From: Blepharisma stoltei
Taxonomy: Eukaryota; Ciliophora; Heterotrichea; Heterotrichida; Blepharismidae
Direction of reading: 5' to 3'
DNA: 64,000 nt
Assembly: GCA_914767885.1 (NCBI GenBank)
Contig: CAJZBQ010000062.1
Coordinates: forward strand, 930,001-994,000
In this document: piece after piece, positions 11,475-22,503 of the stretch
Position numbering within the stretch: the stretch's first letter is position 1
Layout of the letters: every line of letters starts with the position of its first letter
Notes under the pieces: generated by a model
Database searches by the model: none
Seen by the model: only the letters and a program-made list of their open reading frames with translations
What the model was told of the DNA's origin: nothing
Made by a program: the position numbers and the translations under genes

Positions 11475-11568
11475 CCTACATAATAAATTTATTTATATAA
11501 AAATCGTATTATTTTTAACCTTCTTAATTTCAAACTTTTTCCTCAAATAGTAATTTTTATTAACAGTT

Positions 11569-12531
11569 ATGACAAAGGTGATAAGTCCTAAAGAACGAGA
11601 AAAGCAGATGGAAGAGACCCGCAAAAAGTTCTTCGAAGAATCAAAATTTGACCCTTATAATCAGCGACTAGGGCTTTTTTCATTTGTTGGGACTACTGCG
11701 ATTTCAGATGACACTTATTCAAAAGGTAAAGTCCCATTAAGAAATGAAGATGGCTCAGTTAAAACAGCCCCGAAAAATTTTTTGACTACCAGAGGTAAGC
11801 GTGGGAAAACTCCTGACTGTTATTTTTCGTCATATGAGTATATAGAAGATCGATATGACTCTAAAAAGCGAAATCAAAGTGTCAAGGCAAAATCTGAACA
11901 AATCAAGAAGATTCATGAAAACCCGTGGAAACCTGATGGTCCTGTAAAGACTGTTTACTCAGTCTACCCTAGTATGCCTACGATGAACTTTAAACAAATT
12001 AAAAGAAAACTCCCAGATGGAGGTGTTTATACAGAACCCAAAAATTTTCTTACGAGTCCTCCAAAAAAAGGAGAACCTAACTGCACACCTGGCGTATTAT
12101 TAGGGGATTATCCACATGAGCCAGATCCGTATGATAGAAAAGACCAAATGGCTAGAGAACAAGCAAGAAAAGATAAAGCAAAAATGCAGGAGCAGCCGTT
12201 TAAATCAACAGTTTTTGGGGAAAGGCCTTTTTTTGATGATAAAACTACTTATGGAGGTGAAAACCCTAAGCCAAGAGATAAGCGACCTGCCACTTTTAAT
12301 GGGGTGCAGCATGACAAGCCATTCATCCCTCCTAACCCAATAAGAGAAGGAAGCACTCTCTCTCCATTCCCTGAACACATGCCAGACCCTTATGATCCTG
12401 CAAAGAAAAAAGACAAAAAAGAAATAACCCCATGGAAAACTACATATAGAGAAGTGACAAAACCATGTGTCTCAGTCTCAAGTATGATTGTTAATCTTAG
12501 AAGTGAGTATCCTTCCCTAAGACATAGATAA
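11569..12531 (+). CDS. CFAP96-like (C4orf47/UPF0602) cilia-associated protein
   Basis: A 320-residue hydrophilic protein without membrane segments. It has the repeated PKNFLT-x-GKxG pattern of the CFAP96 family, first as APKNFLTTRGKRGKTPDCYF and later as EPKNFLTSPPKKGEPNC, each followed by a YDxK segment, plus GLFSFVGTTAISDDTYSKGK near the N-terminus. Known members are microtubule- or centrosome-associated and found in ciliated organisms, which suits a ciliate. Uninterrupted and intronless. Assignment rests on motif resemblance only. Confidence 0.7.
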   Translation: MTKVISPKEREKQMEETRKKFFEESKFDPYNQRLGLFSFVGTTAISDDTYSKGKVPLRNEDGSVKTAPKNFLTTRGKRGKTPDCYFSSYEYIEDRYDSKKRNQSVKAKSEQIKKIHENPWKPDGPVKTVYSVYPSMPTMNFKQIKRKLPDGGVYTEPKNFLTSPPKKGEPNCTPGVLLGDYPHEPDPYDRKDQMAREQARKDKAKMQEQPFKSTVFGERPFFDDKTTYGGENPKPRDKRPATFNGVQHDKPFIPPNPIREGSTLSPFPEHMPDPYDPAKKKDKKEITPWKTTYREVTKPCVSVSSMIVNLRSEYPSLRHR

Positions 12532-12603
12532 ATAATATAATAAAAATTTTCTACCGAGCTTATACTCAGCTTAAATTATATGATAAAGAACTTAAAAGTT
12601 ACT

Positions 12604-14004
12604 TTATGATTGCTTTATAGGAGGCTTATCATGTTTCCCTAAAGTTTCTAGTAGATAAAGATGAGCCTTTATAGCTGCCCAGAACGTAGGGTACTGAACA
12701 TATTTCAACCCATTTTCTTTGCAAGCAGCCTGCACAATCTTCGCAATTTCAGGATAATTGGTATGCACATAACCAGGGAATAAGTGATGCTCAATCTGAT
12801 GATTTAGCCCTCCAGATAGATTAGTCCACAGAAAAGAATCCAATGCAAAATTAACAGAGTTAACTACTTGTAAGACTCCCCAGTTGCTATTCCCAATAGT
12901 AGAGTTATCTACAAATCCTGCATCAAGTGTCCAATGGTTAACTGCAAAGAAAAGAGCATATCCCAAGCTAAAAGATCCCATATAAAGCGACATAATTGGA
13001 ACCACATTAAGATACCCATGGATATAGCTTGGTATCAAAATCGCATAAAACAGCCAACAGACTTTTACTAAGTTTTGCAATAAAAAGTCTTTGAATAGAG
13101 CTGAGCCTCTTCTATTAGGGAAATTTGACATCCAAAAGAAGTCGTCAAAGGTACCAAAAAGGTCGCCAAGATTAGTGGCAGAATATAAGGCAAGGGCGTA
13201 TAAGTGCTGATATCTATGATACCAATATCTTGGCTGGTTCATATGCAAGCGTAGCCATGGGAACGACGTGTCAAAAGCTCTATCAAGCTCATAATGGTTT
13301 ACACAAGAGTGATGGCCGTAGTTATGGGATCGTCTGTAAACTACGCTTGAAGAGCCTACTATGTCTAGTGAGTATCCAGCAGCCCATGTCATTTGCTTAT
13401 TGCTTGTCCAAGCCCCATGGTTTCCATCATGCATAATATTGACTCCAACTTGGCTTGCAAAAAATCCTAAAATTATAGCAGACCACCAAGTACAGAAATA
13501 AATGTAATTAAAAAGGGCGAAAAAGTAGCCGAAAAATATGAAGCAGCCTTTAAAAGTCATCCATAAGCTGTTCCTTCTTTTTTCATAAGGAATGGCTGCT
13601 TCTACCTTTTGCTTCAAATTTTTATAAAAGTCGCCATCCCACTTATAGAAGTCTTGGTAATCTCTAACTTCACCAATGCAATATTTTTGAGGGATCCCTT
13701 GAGCAAGAGTGCTAAGAGGGTGATAACTTTCCCATACGCCAGTGCAGTCGCCACCTGCGCCATCGTATATCATTTTTCCTCCGGGGTGGTAAGGCACCCA
13801 TTTGGTGACGTCGTATACTTTTTCGTGAACTACGATTCAGCAGTCGTCTTCTTTATCATGCTTAACGATTTCTTCCCAAGTGTATTGTCGATAGCCTGTT
13901 TTTTTATGAACTACAAAATCACGAACTCCTGTATATCTTCGGCACCAATCGTACCAGCACTCACCTGAATTATCAAGAGTTGCTTTAGCAATCGCAATAT
14001 ACAT
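12604..14004 (-). CDS. cytochrome b5-fused front-end fatty-acid desaturase
   Basis: About 466 aa. The N-terminal cytochrome b5 domain reads DCWIVVHEKVYDVTKWVPYHPGGKM, with the haem HPGG motif and the conserved Trp as TGA (13837-13839). The membrane desaturase domain has three histidine boxes: HDGNH, HNYGHH and QIEHH; the Gln in the last box is typical of delta-5/6 front-end enzymes. It should introduce double bases toward the carboxyl end of ER lipid acyl chains (double bonds, electron supply via its own b5 domain). The start is uncertain: the ATG at 14004 is the first in frame, and the ~40 residues before the b5 domain (GECWYDWCRRYTG) look unusual. Confidence 0.88.
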
Positions 14005-14057
14005 TAAAATGGCTAGGTGTTGATCTACTCTATTGGCGCAACAGTCCAAAACTTATG

Positions 14058-14565
14058 GCCACGGCAAGCTGGGACGGATTCTAAGTCAAGAATCATGTGC
14101 AGGCTCAAGAGATGTGTATCCAGGTAGGTTTTGGCTGCTTTCCTGTAGTTGGAAATGAGATGTTCGGCAACATACTTTGGATTGAGGGCCCATGGTCATC
14201 CGTCTGCCGAGAAAATTGGGGTTTTGGCCCAGGCCACAGTAATCTTTTTCCTGCAGCTGTCGAAGGAAAAACTTTGGAACCCGACAGACCCAAAGGATTT
14301 GATCTTAGGATCAAGCTCCTCCAATCGCCCGTAGCAGGACCACAGAAATCCATAATCCGCCTACTCAAGAAGCCGCAAGGCAAGGAGGAGACAGAAGTGC
14401 CGGAAGTTGCATCCACCTTCGAGGGACAGATCCTCTGGGCTAGAGTCGAAAAGCAGTTGAACTTCCCGTGCGGGAGGACACTAGAGACTTCGTCACCAAT
14501 ATAGCTAACGCCTGACTTTAATAGGCTAACCTAAACTTATTTAGCAGTCGCCATAATTTTATACG
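14058..14565 (+). mobile_element. family A element, upstream of the desaturase
   Basis: A GC-richer block, collinear in parts with 59210-59785: both have AATCCATARTCYGCCYACTCAAGA followed by GGCAAGGAGGAG, and a GGCCYRGGCYACA segment. AAACTTATG flanks it at 14049-14057 and 14566-14574, a possible 9-bp target duplication. It contains a 135-residue chance ORF. It lies just 5' of the desaturase and need not be excised for the coding frame. Confidence 0.6.
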
Positions 14566-14574
14566 AAACTTATG

Positions 14575-15629
14575 AATTGGCTGTGGATTCTGTTTTGATA
14601 AATTAGCTGCTAATAAATATCATAAATATTCGGAAATATAAATCTCTGCTCTATGTAAAGCTTTAGTATGGTTTATTACTTTTATTAATTATTCTTATTT
14701 CAATATTAAATAAAAATATGTTTTGTTCATCAACAATTGAGCGATGAGACTATTTATCAGAAATAGGATTATAATATCAAGCTCATACCTAAAATCGTTT
14801 GTTAGGAATCTCATAAATCTAACAAGCCTCTCAATTTATAGCTACAATAATTAACTCCAGTGAATATAAGCATATAAATAATAATTTAAGCACAGCGCTA
14901 TAGTAATAGAACATTAATCTCAGAATCTACTTACCCACACGAAAATGTGATAAAGCTATATATAAGAATATAAACTCTCTCTGCCTAAGCTTGCAAAAAA
15001 TTTTTCGGAGCAAAATATTTGCTACTTTAATTAATATTTATTATGATTAAACTTAGTAATAAAAAAAATATTTTATAAAATATATGCAAATGCAATTTTT
15101 CTTTCACAAATTGTGGGAAGAGCCTGAGAAGTTGAGTCATTCATTGATATAAGGCACATCAAATAATCTGTGAAGCGAAAAAATTCTTGCATATAATTTT
15201 AAATAAAAATATATTTGTGAATACTTTCCTGAAATTCGATCAAAATTTTGAAAAGAGTTAGCATTTAAATTGAAAATAAAATTATGCTTAGCATATCATA
15301 TTAATCTAGAATAATTATTTCTATTTTCTAATTATCAAGTAAAATTTTATGGAAATCTAATGAATCTCGCTAAATCGAAAATAAATTCATCCCGATTACT
15401 CTTAATTATTCTAAAATCAGCCAATCATATTTTTAATGCTCGGTTAAAACTTTGTTGACCAAAAATAATCTTTTATAATTTTTTATAGACTTATAGTTCA
15501 TTATTAATAGATTATTTAATTAATTAAATAGATTTTTTTAGTGATTTTATATTTTCCCCTAAAACTTAAATGTCCTAATAACAATCTCCAATAAAATAAA
15601 ATCGCTATCAATCGTCAAAAACAAAACCC
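14575..15629. other. AT-rich intergenic stretch
   Basis: No convincing coding frame, RNA gene or repeat boundary was seen here. Composition is strongly A+T biased with many short runs. Confidence 0.5.
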
Positions 15630-15893
15630 ATGAAGCAACCCGAGCAGCTAATCTTGACCCCTGGCCAAGTTCCTACAGATTCCGCTAATGAAGCCAGCCT
15701 AACAGAAGTGCAATCACCGAGAACGCTACTGAGGAAGAAATTACGGAAATTATCTCAAAAAACAATTTTTCCACCTAAAACGCCTCACAATACAACACAA
15801 TATCTAATTGGGATTAAGCCATTAGTATTGAGTGACACACAGGCGTTGCTGGGAACAATGCTTTCCTTTAATGTCAACCTTATTTTTAAGTAA
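15630..15893 (+). CDS. short hypothetical ORF, 87 aa
   Basis: MKQPEQLILTPGQVPTDSANEASL... is soluble-looking, with Thr/Pro-rich stretches and a basic RTLLRKKLRKLSQK segment. It ends in TAA 60 bp before a C-capped MITE (15955-16490), so it may be a complete small gene or the 5' part of one cut by removable DNA. I found no continuation beyond the MITE. Confidence 0.35.
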   Translation: MKQPEQLILTPGQVPTDSANEASLTEVQSPRTLLRKKLRKLSQKTIFPPKTPHNTTQYLIGIKPLVLSDTQALLGTMLSFNVNLIFK

Positions 15894-15954
15894 TCAAAAC
15901 TTTTTGAAACTTAAAGAGTAATAATTTGTTTCTCTTTAAGCCATTTTCCTCTTA

Positions 15955-16490
15955 CTCCCCCCCCCATCCTTGATCGAACGATTGACTGTAAAAATTCCTA
16001 AAAATTGGGGAAATTAACCCCCATCCTTGATCGAACGATTTTCATATCATGCAACTTTTTATATATATAAAAATATATTAGTTATCAAAAGCTTGGGAAG
16101 ATGCACCTAATGAAGTTGTTTTCAGGGACTTTGAGACGACAGAAAGCTTCGAAATCAACTATCCGAAGTGATTTAGTCATCAATCTAGGCTTAAAAAATT
16201 AATAATCTAATAAAATAGAGATCTTTAAAATTTAAAAAAAAATTTAATTTAATAAGGAACAAAATTAAAATTTATACAGTTTAAAGGGGTAACTAATAAA
16301 TCAAAATATTAAAAATTGGTATTTTTATTATGAAATTAATTAAATTTTTTGCTCTAAAAATAATTATTAAATACCCTTAACCCTCTTATTTAAAAGTAAA
16401 TAAAAAAAATATATATATATTTTTTTTTTATATATAAAATTTTTTTTAAGCCCATGGCGAGTCGTTCGATCAAGGATGGGGGGGGAGTTA
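15955..16490. mobile_element. C-capped MITE, type M2 (536 bp, TTA duplication)
   Basis: Bounded by TTA at 15952-15954 and 16488-16490. The left end is CTCCCCCCCCC then ATCCTTGATCGAACGATT; the same 18-mer recurs about 60 bp inside (near 16022-16039) and its reverse complement forms the right end before GGGGGGGAG. The interior is AT-rich and non-coding. The layout matches the M1 elements but the terminal word is different. Confidence 0.8.
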
Positions 16491-16866
16491 AGATTAACGT
16501 GATAAAATATACTTATAGCCCTATATGCCATTTTTACACTAAAATTTATATCCTGCTTACTATAAAAAATAAGCCAAACACTTAAAGCCTAATATTATAG
16601 ATAAATTTATAAGATCGGCTCAGCCCTATCATTGAGCATCCATATGAGTCATGAAGCAAAGCGTCATCACGGCCATCTTAATTTTATAATCTAGCCATTA
16701 ATAACAAGTACTTAAAATAATAAAAATAGTTCGCTGACAAATTTAAGGATAATTATTTCATTTTTATTCACAAGTCTCAATAATTTAAACTTTTATTTCT
16801 CCTTTCCTGATCCCTTCTCTTTTAAATTCCAGAAAAATGATTTAAAAGTAACATTAATAAGAAAGA

Positions 16867-17454
16867 ATGATAGGAGACCGATACGAAGTGAGTGTATTAA
16901 CTGTAGAATTATTATGTAAAGAAAATTCGGCTTTAAGCTGTCATATATCGGTGGGTGATCATATAAGTGGCGTAATTTCTCCCATTAATTCAGATAGCGA
17001 CCAAAGTGCTGTGAAATTGCGGAGGGACAAACTTATAAAATTTTGTGTAGTTAATATAGAAACCGCAGAAGAAATCGGTAGCATAGAAATACAAGGCTCT
17101 CTTTTGCCAACTGAAGGCTTCCAATGGCTGCCTTTATTTAAAGATCAATGTAGAGAAATTTTATCTCTCCCTTTAAAAGTGCCCGCCCCTCGTTTACTCG
17201 TTTTACTGAACACCCACACAGGATTACTCCCAGTCCACGAAGCAACAGAACACTCAGAATCTGATTCTCAAAGCGAGTCTATATCTTCTGGAGAAAATGA
17301 CTTCATGCCTGAACTCAAGTTGATTCAAACATCCTATACCCTTCCTCCTGACCAATTTCAAGAATATGACTTAGAATCCTGCTATTCTGCATTAGAAAAC
17401 GAAAATGATTTATTAACTTCTTGGTTCGAGAAAGGGAAATTGAGCCTACAGTAA
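16867..17454 (+). CDS. hypothetical protein, 195 aa
   Basis: Starts MIGDRYEVSVLTVELLCKENSALSCHISVGDHISG and ends SWFEKGKLSLQ-TAA. The N-terminal ~110 residues look like a compact beta-rich domain (alternating hydrophobics, VNIETAEEIGSIEIQGSLL). A Ser/Glu-rich linker (HSESDSQSESISSGEND) follows, then an acidic C-terminus. I do not recognise a family. 16491-16866 upstream is AT-rich and empty. Confidence 0.55.
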   Translation: MIGDRYEVSVLTVELLCKENSALSCHISVGDHISGVISPINSDSDQSAVKLRRDKLIKFCVVNIETAEEIGSIEIQGSLLPTEGFQWLPLFKDQCREILSLPLKVPAPRLLVLLNTHTGLLPVHEATEHSESDSQSESISSGENDFMPELKLIQTSYTLPPDQFQEYDLESCYSALENENDLLTSWFEKGKLSLQ

Positions 17455-17711
17455 AACACAAAAATTTTTAAATATGATTTATTTTATAAATATTGAGATA
17501 GATATTTGATAGCTATAATAGAGAGATCTTTAGTTAATTATATTAAATTTTAGACAACTAGCATTCTAAAACATAAATTTTTATCAAATATTTACAATTA
17601 TTTTCTTTTTTTTTTTAAAAAATCATTGAAAAAAAGAAAAATTTGATCACTAGTTATGGGAGATTAAGGCAAGAAATCGAGAGAAACCAAAGGAATTATT
17701 TTTCCAGCATT

Positions 17712-19230
17712 ATGTCACTTAATTATGAAATTGAGGATGCTAGATTACGATAGGATTTATAGTCCCAACTTCCTAAAGCGCCGTACATTCAGTAGGTGAA
17801 CACCTGCGGGGTGGGCTCCCTCAAGGCAATTTGAGTCCGGGCTGAAATCCCTGGCTTCTCAAATAGAGGAATTTCCAATCTGATATGGTCAAAGTCAGAT
17901 TTTTTTCGGAGCCTTCATTTCCAACCTAAAAGTCAAAATTGTCCAACCTTGCGTAACTTAGGCCAGATTGTCCCATTAGGGACCCCTTTTAGACTTGATA
18001 GACTAGCCCTGAGATCTTTGTCTAGTTTATCTTCCTTTTTTCCTTTTGATCACCTCCGAGAAAAAACTCACATTCTTACACAGATTTGGGGAAGGCCACA
18101 AAAGCAACTTAGGCAGGTAAGTCGCCCTACCTCTATAGGACATGCGTTTTGAGCCAGGACGCTGCTGGGAAAAAAGCAAAAAACTGCCACTCAAGCCAGA
18201 CTATAAATTTGAGGAAATGGTGCTTGGCCTCTCACTTCGAGGCTAACCTACCATTGGGCAGCTCTTCGCACCAAAAATGAGTCTGGGTATACATAAGGAC
18301 ACCCACCACGGACAGGTTGCTGATCACCAGCCATTTTATGTATATAAAATTGAGGAGGTTAAAAAGAAAGAAAAGAAGACTAATGTGATGAATAAAATAT
18401 TGCAGGAAGAAATCGGGGAAATTAACGAAAAACTAAAGGATGAAATTAAGGAAAAAGAAAAAGTAGTGAAGGAAAAAGAAGAAATTAAAGAAAATTTTGA
18501 AAAAGTGAAAGCTGATGCAAAAGCCAAGGAGGATTCATTGCTAATGATATTGGAAAGCAAGGATAGCGTTATTTATAAAAAGCAATGCGAAATTGATAAC
18601 TTAAAAAAAGAGGTGCAAGGGTTAAAAGAAAAAAGCGAGAGCCTAAAGGAAAATGGAAAAGAAATCGAGATGCTTAAACAGCAAATTGAAGAGCTAAAAA
18701 CAAAGCTAAATCAAACAGAAAATGAAACTAAAGCTGAAAATGAGCATGAAGAACTGCATGCAGCAGTTCAAAAATACTTAAACGAAAAGAATATCCCTGG
18801 CCTCTTCAAGCTGATACAAAACAATAAATACTCGTGCGGAACAGATATTTACATTTTGACACTGAAAAACGGAAAAATTTTTTGCACTAAAGAAATCCCG
18901 ATCGAACGTATCGTGGCATCGAATTTAAGAATAAATCCTTCAGCTACCTACAATAAAACACCTGAGACATATAAAACTCCAGTTAGAGGGCATATGAATC
19001 AGACAAGAAATTATAACCCAGATGGCGCTGAAACAGAAAATTCTGAAGAAATATTCAGCAGGTCATCTTTCAGCTCAGAAAAAACTGTCTCAAACACCCC
19101 AGAATTAGCCCACAAGCGTGTATCAAAAAGGATTGTGAATGTCTCAAATTTTACTAAAAGCAGTGTTTCTCCTTTGAGAGAAATTACAAAAAAAGATTCC
19201 AAATCTTTTAAAAGAGCTTCATTTAAATAA
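17712..19230 (+). CDS. coiled-coil protein, 308 aa, cut by a 592-bp IES
   Basis: The exon MSLNYEIEDARLR joins YKIEEVKKKEKKTNVMNK when 17753-18344 is removed between TA pairs. A long highly charged coiled coil (about residues 15-150) is followed by a small globular segment (FKLIQNNKYSCGTDIYILTLKNGKIFCTKEIPIERIV), then a Ser/Thr-rich, basic tail with TP/SP sites (TPETYKTPV, SSVSPLR). The layout suggests a cytoskeletal or scaffold protein; the family is not recognised. The alternative start inside the element (18277) is rejected because that sequence is repeat DNA. Confidence 0.65.
17753..18344 (-). mobile_element. IES, 592 bp, family B element
   Basis: GC-richer interior. Its reverse complement is homologous to the element at 63725-64000: both have ...GCAGTTxxTxGxxxTTTTT then CCAGCAGCG, AGGGCGACTTACCTGCCTAAG and GCTTTTGTGGC. 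The TA at 17751-17752 and the TA at 18343-18344 give an in-frame join. The left end near 17760 and the right end are otherwise unmarked; no long target duplication was seen. Confidence 0.65.
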
Positions 19231-19314
19231 CTTAAATAAATTAGCTCAAAATTTTCTATATAAATTTATTATAAATACCTTGAAACTCTTATAACTTTCT
19301 CCAATCCTCTGCAT

Positions 19315-20517
19315 TTATAAGCTAGAATAATCATTTATTTTTGGATTTTCTGAGTTTAAAGTACTTGAATCGTCAATCTTGATTTGTGTATTCGGAATTT
19401 TGTAAGAAATAATAAAAAATATCCCAAAACTCACAGAAGTCAAAATCCCAATCATCCATAAAGCAGATAGATTTGATAGCTCATAAAAAGATATAATAGG
19501 GTATGTATAAATAAGACCAAATAAGGTAGCTAAAAAGAAGATCATATTAGACGGTATTGATTCTTCTAGTTTTGAGTTTTGTTGAAGTGCTGCTCTAATT
19601 CCTAAAGGGATGTGGCCAATTAATCCAAAGCCAACTATCATGCTTCCAAAGATAGAAACTATATAGTCACCATCTAGCGAAGCCCATACCATTATAGATG
19701 CTATAGACATTATCAAAAATACCCTTAAAGATCAAAGGACTGAGTTGTATCTCATTGCAATGTAAGATGCAATTAGTCCTCCTGTCAGCCCAGAAAAAGA
19801 CATAATAAATCCTAATCAGCCTACTTGTATCATGGTAATTCCATTATGCTCTAATATTAAAGATAAAACTCCAATTAAAGCATAGCTTATTCCTATTCCT
19901 GAGCCTGAGCAAAAAACAATGCACATCATCATAGGATCCTTAATCAGTGTAATTGCTCCTCTTAGCATATCCGATTCCTTTCTTTTTAAAGGATCTTTAC
20001 TAGAGCACAAAATATTTAGTGATGTAACAATAGTAGAAAATACAGCATGAGACAAATTTAATATCGGTATATTTTTCACATACGGTCCTAATATAAACGA
20101 AGTCCCCATCCCAATAAAATTGCTAATACTTCCTACAGCAATTGCAATGCCCTGATCTTCTTGTTGAAATCATAAGAAAGCTAACGTTAAGCATCCGCAT
20201 AAAATTAGCATATTTGTTGAAGCAAAAATAAACTGCCCAAACAAAGCTATATAATAATCATGCCCAGCCAAATATTTAACTCAACACCCAACAAAAGCAG
20301 AAATTCAAGATGCCATCATGGTTCAATGATAAGACTTGCTTAAAATCCAAGGTGTGATTGGTGCAGAAGCAATCGAGGTGATCATGAAGCTTGTTATAAA
20401 CATAGTAATTTGGTCTTCGTTCGCATTATAATATTTTTCAGCTTCTTCTGATATAGAACTAAAAGCGCAAAAAACAGCACCATTGATAAAATTTAGACAA
20501 AAATATAGGAAAAGCAT
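19315..20517 (-). CDS. major facilitator superfamily transporter, FLVCR-like
   Basis: 400 aa with about 12 hydrophobic segments. The N-terminus NFINGAVFCAFSSISEEAEKYYN...ITSFMITSIASAPITPWIL resembles the FLVCR branch of the MFS, whose animal members carry haem, choline or related compounds. Five or more tryptophans are TGA (for example at 20323 and 19816), which splits the gene into three ORFs under the standard code. No IES needed. A TAG lies in frame just upstream of the ATG. The substrate cannot be inferred. Confidence 0.75.
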
Positions 20518-20726
20518 GATCCAATTTTTTCCTAATATAGTAATTTATATATATGATTACTTTTTAAATGATTTTTTGCTTATTTTTCTATAAGAAATAG
20601 GGCATTTATTATAGTTTTCATATAGTTTATCTATTTTATATTGCATATATTCATGATTTTATTATTAAATACCTGTTGAAAATAAATGGAATTCTGTCCA
20701 TTTCTAATTCATTTGAAAATAGATGT

Positions 20727-22503
20727 TTAAATTATTATTTTCGGGTGGTCTTTATATGCTATATCATCAGGGATTGTAACGAGTGATTGATTATTGTCAT
20801 GAGCTTCGCAGTTTGTATTATTTTCAAAAGTCAGAAGAACGTTGGATTCTTCTAAAGAGCAGTCTCTTTTGCATAAGCAGCAAGTCTAGATAATTATTAC
20901 TTTGCTAGTAAGAAATCACTCTTCTATACATAAAGTATGAAATAAATGATTACAGGGCAGCATTCTCACTGTGGAATTCCCTTGGAATTGCTCAAAGCAG
21001 ATCGCACAAGTCAAATTTGAATTATGAGTCAGGCTAATCGTAGAAAATTGTAGCGCCGGGTACTTTTTGTTTATAAACGACGCTGAAAGCCCAGGGGACC
21101 CTTCTTGCTCCTTCATTGTTTCATTAAAAAGCCAGCACTTCTTCCATTTGCAATATAATGTTACAGCAATAACAAAAGCGATGAATCCAATGACCACGCT
21201 GATGCTATAAAAAAGGACCGGTTTATCTCTTATAGAGGAGTCTGACTCTTTGTATCTAATATACAGATCCAATGAGCTATTCGGGTTCATTTTATTGTAC
21301 AGCAAAAAATACAGTCGTCCTTTGATCTTTGTGACATCAATGTCAAGCGACCTTGAATTATCTGACCCTTGGAGAATCACTGATAAATAATAATTATAAA
21401 GCGATGGCAGACTTGACGGCCTAACTCCCCCCCCTCCGTGAGTGAACAAAACCATAAGAAAAATCCCTATTTTTTGCCCAAAAACCCACCCTCCGTAAGT
21501 GAACAAAAATTTTTTTAATAGAAAAATTTTTTATGGAAGAAAAATTTGATATATAAATGATAATTAGTATAATGAAATCTAGAGCTAATTCTGTTTTAAT
21601 TTTAAACGAATTGCTTTTTAAAACATAAATTTTGCAAATTGAATTAATATTTGCTTTCCAATTTTTGCGAAATTAGGATTTTTTTAAATTTCAAAAAAAA
21701 TATTTTTCTATAAAATTTATATATAAATTTTGTTTAAAAAAAAAAATTTAACCCCCCTCAGTGAGTGAACAAAATTTTTTTGTTCACTCACGGAGGGGGG
21801 GAGTAAGTAGAAATTACGAGTTTCCATCATAATTCAGCAACAAAATCCCAGCATTTCCTTCTCACTCCATTTCTAGCTTTATTTCGTTGGATTTTATAGG
21901 GCTCATATTGATATACCCATAAGTTTTCCCATATACAGGAGCTCTAATAACAGATTCTGATTCCTTTAGCTCGACTGCTGGGATTCTGCAGCTTTGGCCT
22001 ATAAACCCGCTAAAACAATTACATTTATTTAAAGAAACACAATTTCCATTGCCGCTGCAATCGTTTGGGCATAGAATCCGTTCTTTTGAGTCCAGCCCTA
22101 TTTTATATTTCATAGAGCTGGATTCAAAATTGGCGTTTCCAACTCCGACATATATTTCTGGCCAGCTTGATATCTCTGAGCTCAGCAATATAAGGGAATG
22201 ATGATTTGATTCGGAGTAAAATTCATCGAAATCAACAAAATCTGCTATAACTGATGACTGGCTGCTCCCAAAAACAGGTTTTTTGCTGCTTAGGGCAAGA
22301 ACTGGTCTTGCGTTTCCTTGACTTGAAGTTATTTCTAACCATATCCTTAGATATGTTTTTAGAAATAAAGGTCTTGGGAGAGTATAATAAGTCCATTGGT
22401 TTGAATTGCTCGTTTCTATCACGTCTTCGGGATTAAGGCTGATGTTTTTTTGGCTTTTGATTGTCAATATTGACAAAGACAACAGGATTGAAGTCATAAT
22501 CAT
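20727..22503 (-). CDS. secreted/membrane EGF-like and RING-H2 protein (E3 ligase type), two 15-nt introns, one MITE
   Basis: 454 aa after removal of the MITE and two introns. Order: signal peptide (MIMTSILLSLSILTI), two beta-rich lumenal halves around an EGF-like module (CPNDCSGNGNCVSLNKCNCFSG), a transmembrane helix (LFYSISVVIGFIAFVIAVTLYC) and a cytosolic RING-H2 finger (CAICFEQF...CNHLFHTLCIEEW...CCLC). The intron at 20886-20900 lies inside the RING. A second 15-nt intron is split by the MITE 21425-21806. Likely a membrane ubiquitin ligase; the partner is unknown. Confidence 0.8.
20886..20900 (-). other. 15-nt intron
   Basis: GTAATAATTATCTAG. Removing it joins FLTSK to TCCLCKRDC and restores the last zinc-binding cysteines of the RING. 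Confidence 0.85.
21425..21806 (+). mobile_element. C-capped MITE, type M1 (382 bp, TAA duplication), inside an intron
   Basis: TAA at 21422-21424 and 21804-21806. Left end CTCCCCCCCCTCCGTGAGTG, with a second copy of the motif about 60 bp in. The right end is a hairpin made of the motif and its reverse complement. The AT core is shared with the elements at 33693, 51489, 53445 and 56609. Excision leaves GTAATTTCTACTTAG, a perfect 15-nt intron, made from 21807-21817 plus 21421-21424 on the minus strand. Confidence 0.9.

Noticed and set aside
14097-14504. 135-residue ORF and a 103-residue antisense ORF
   Set aside because: They lie wholly in a family A repeat, have no domain-like pattern, and homologous copies do not keep the frame.
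15955-16490. Direct repeats of ATCCTTGATCGAACGATT as a CRISPR array
   Set aside because: Only two direct copies plus one inverted copy, in an element with target duplication; this is a eukaryotic MITE.
18277-18345. Start of the coiled-coil protein at the ATG at 18277
   Set aside because: That sequence is inside a repeated element shared with 63723-64000; the upstream exon at 17712 gives a better in-frame start.
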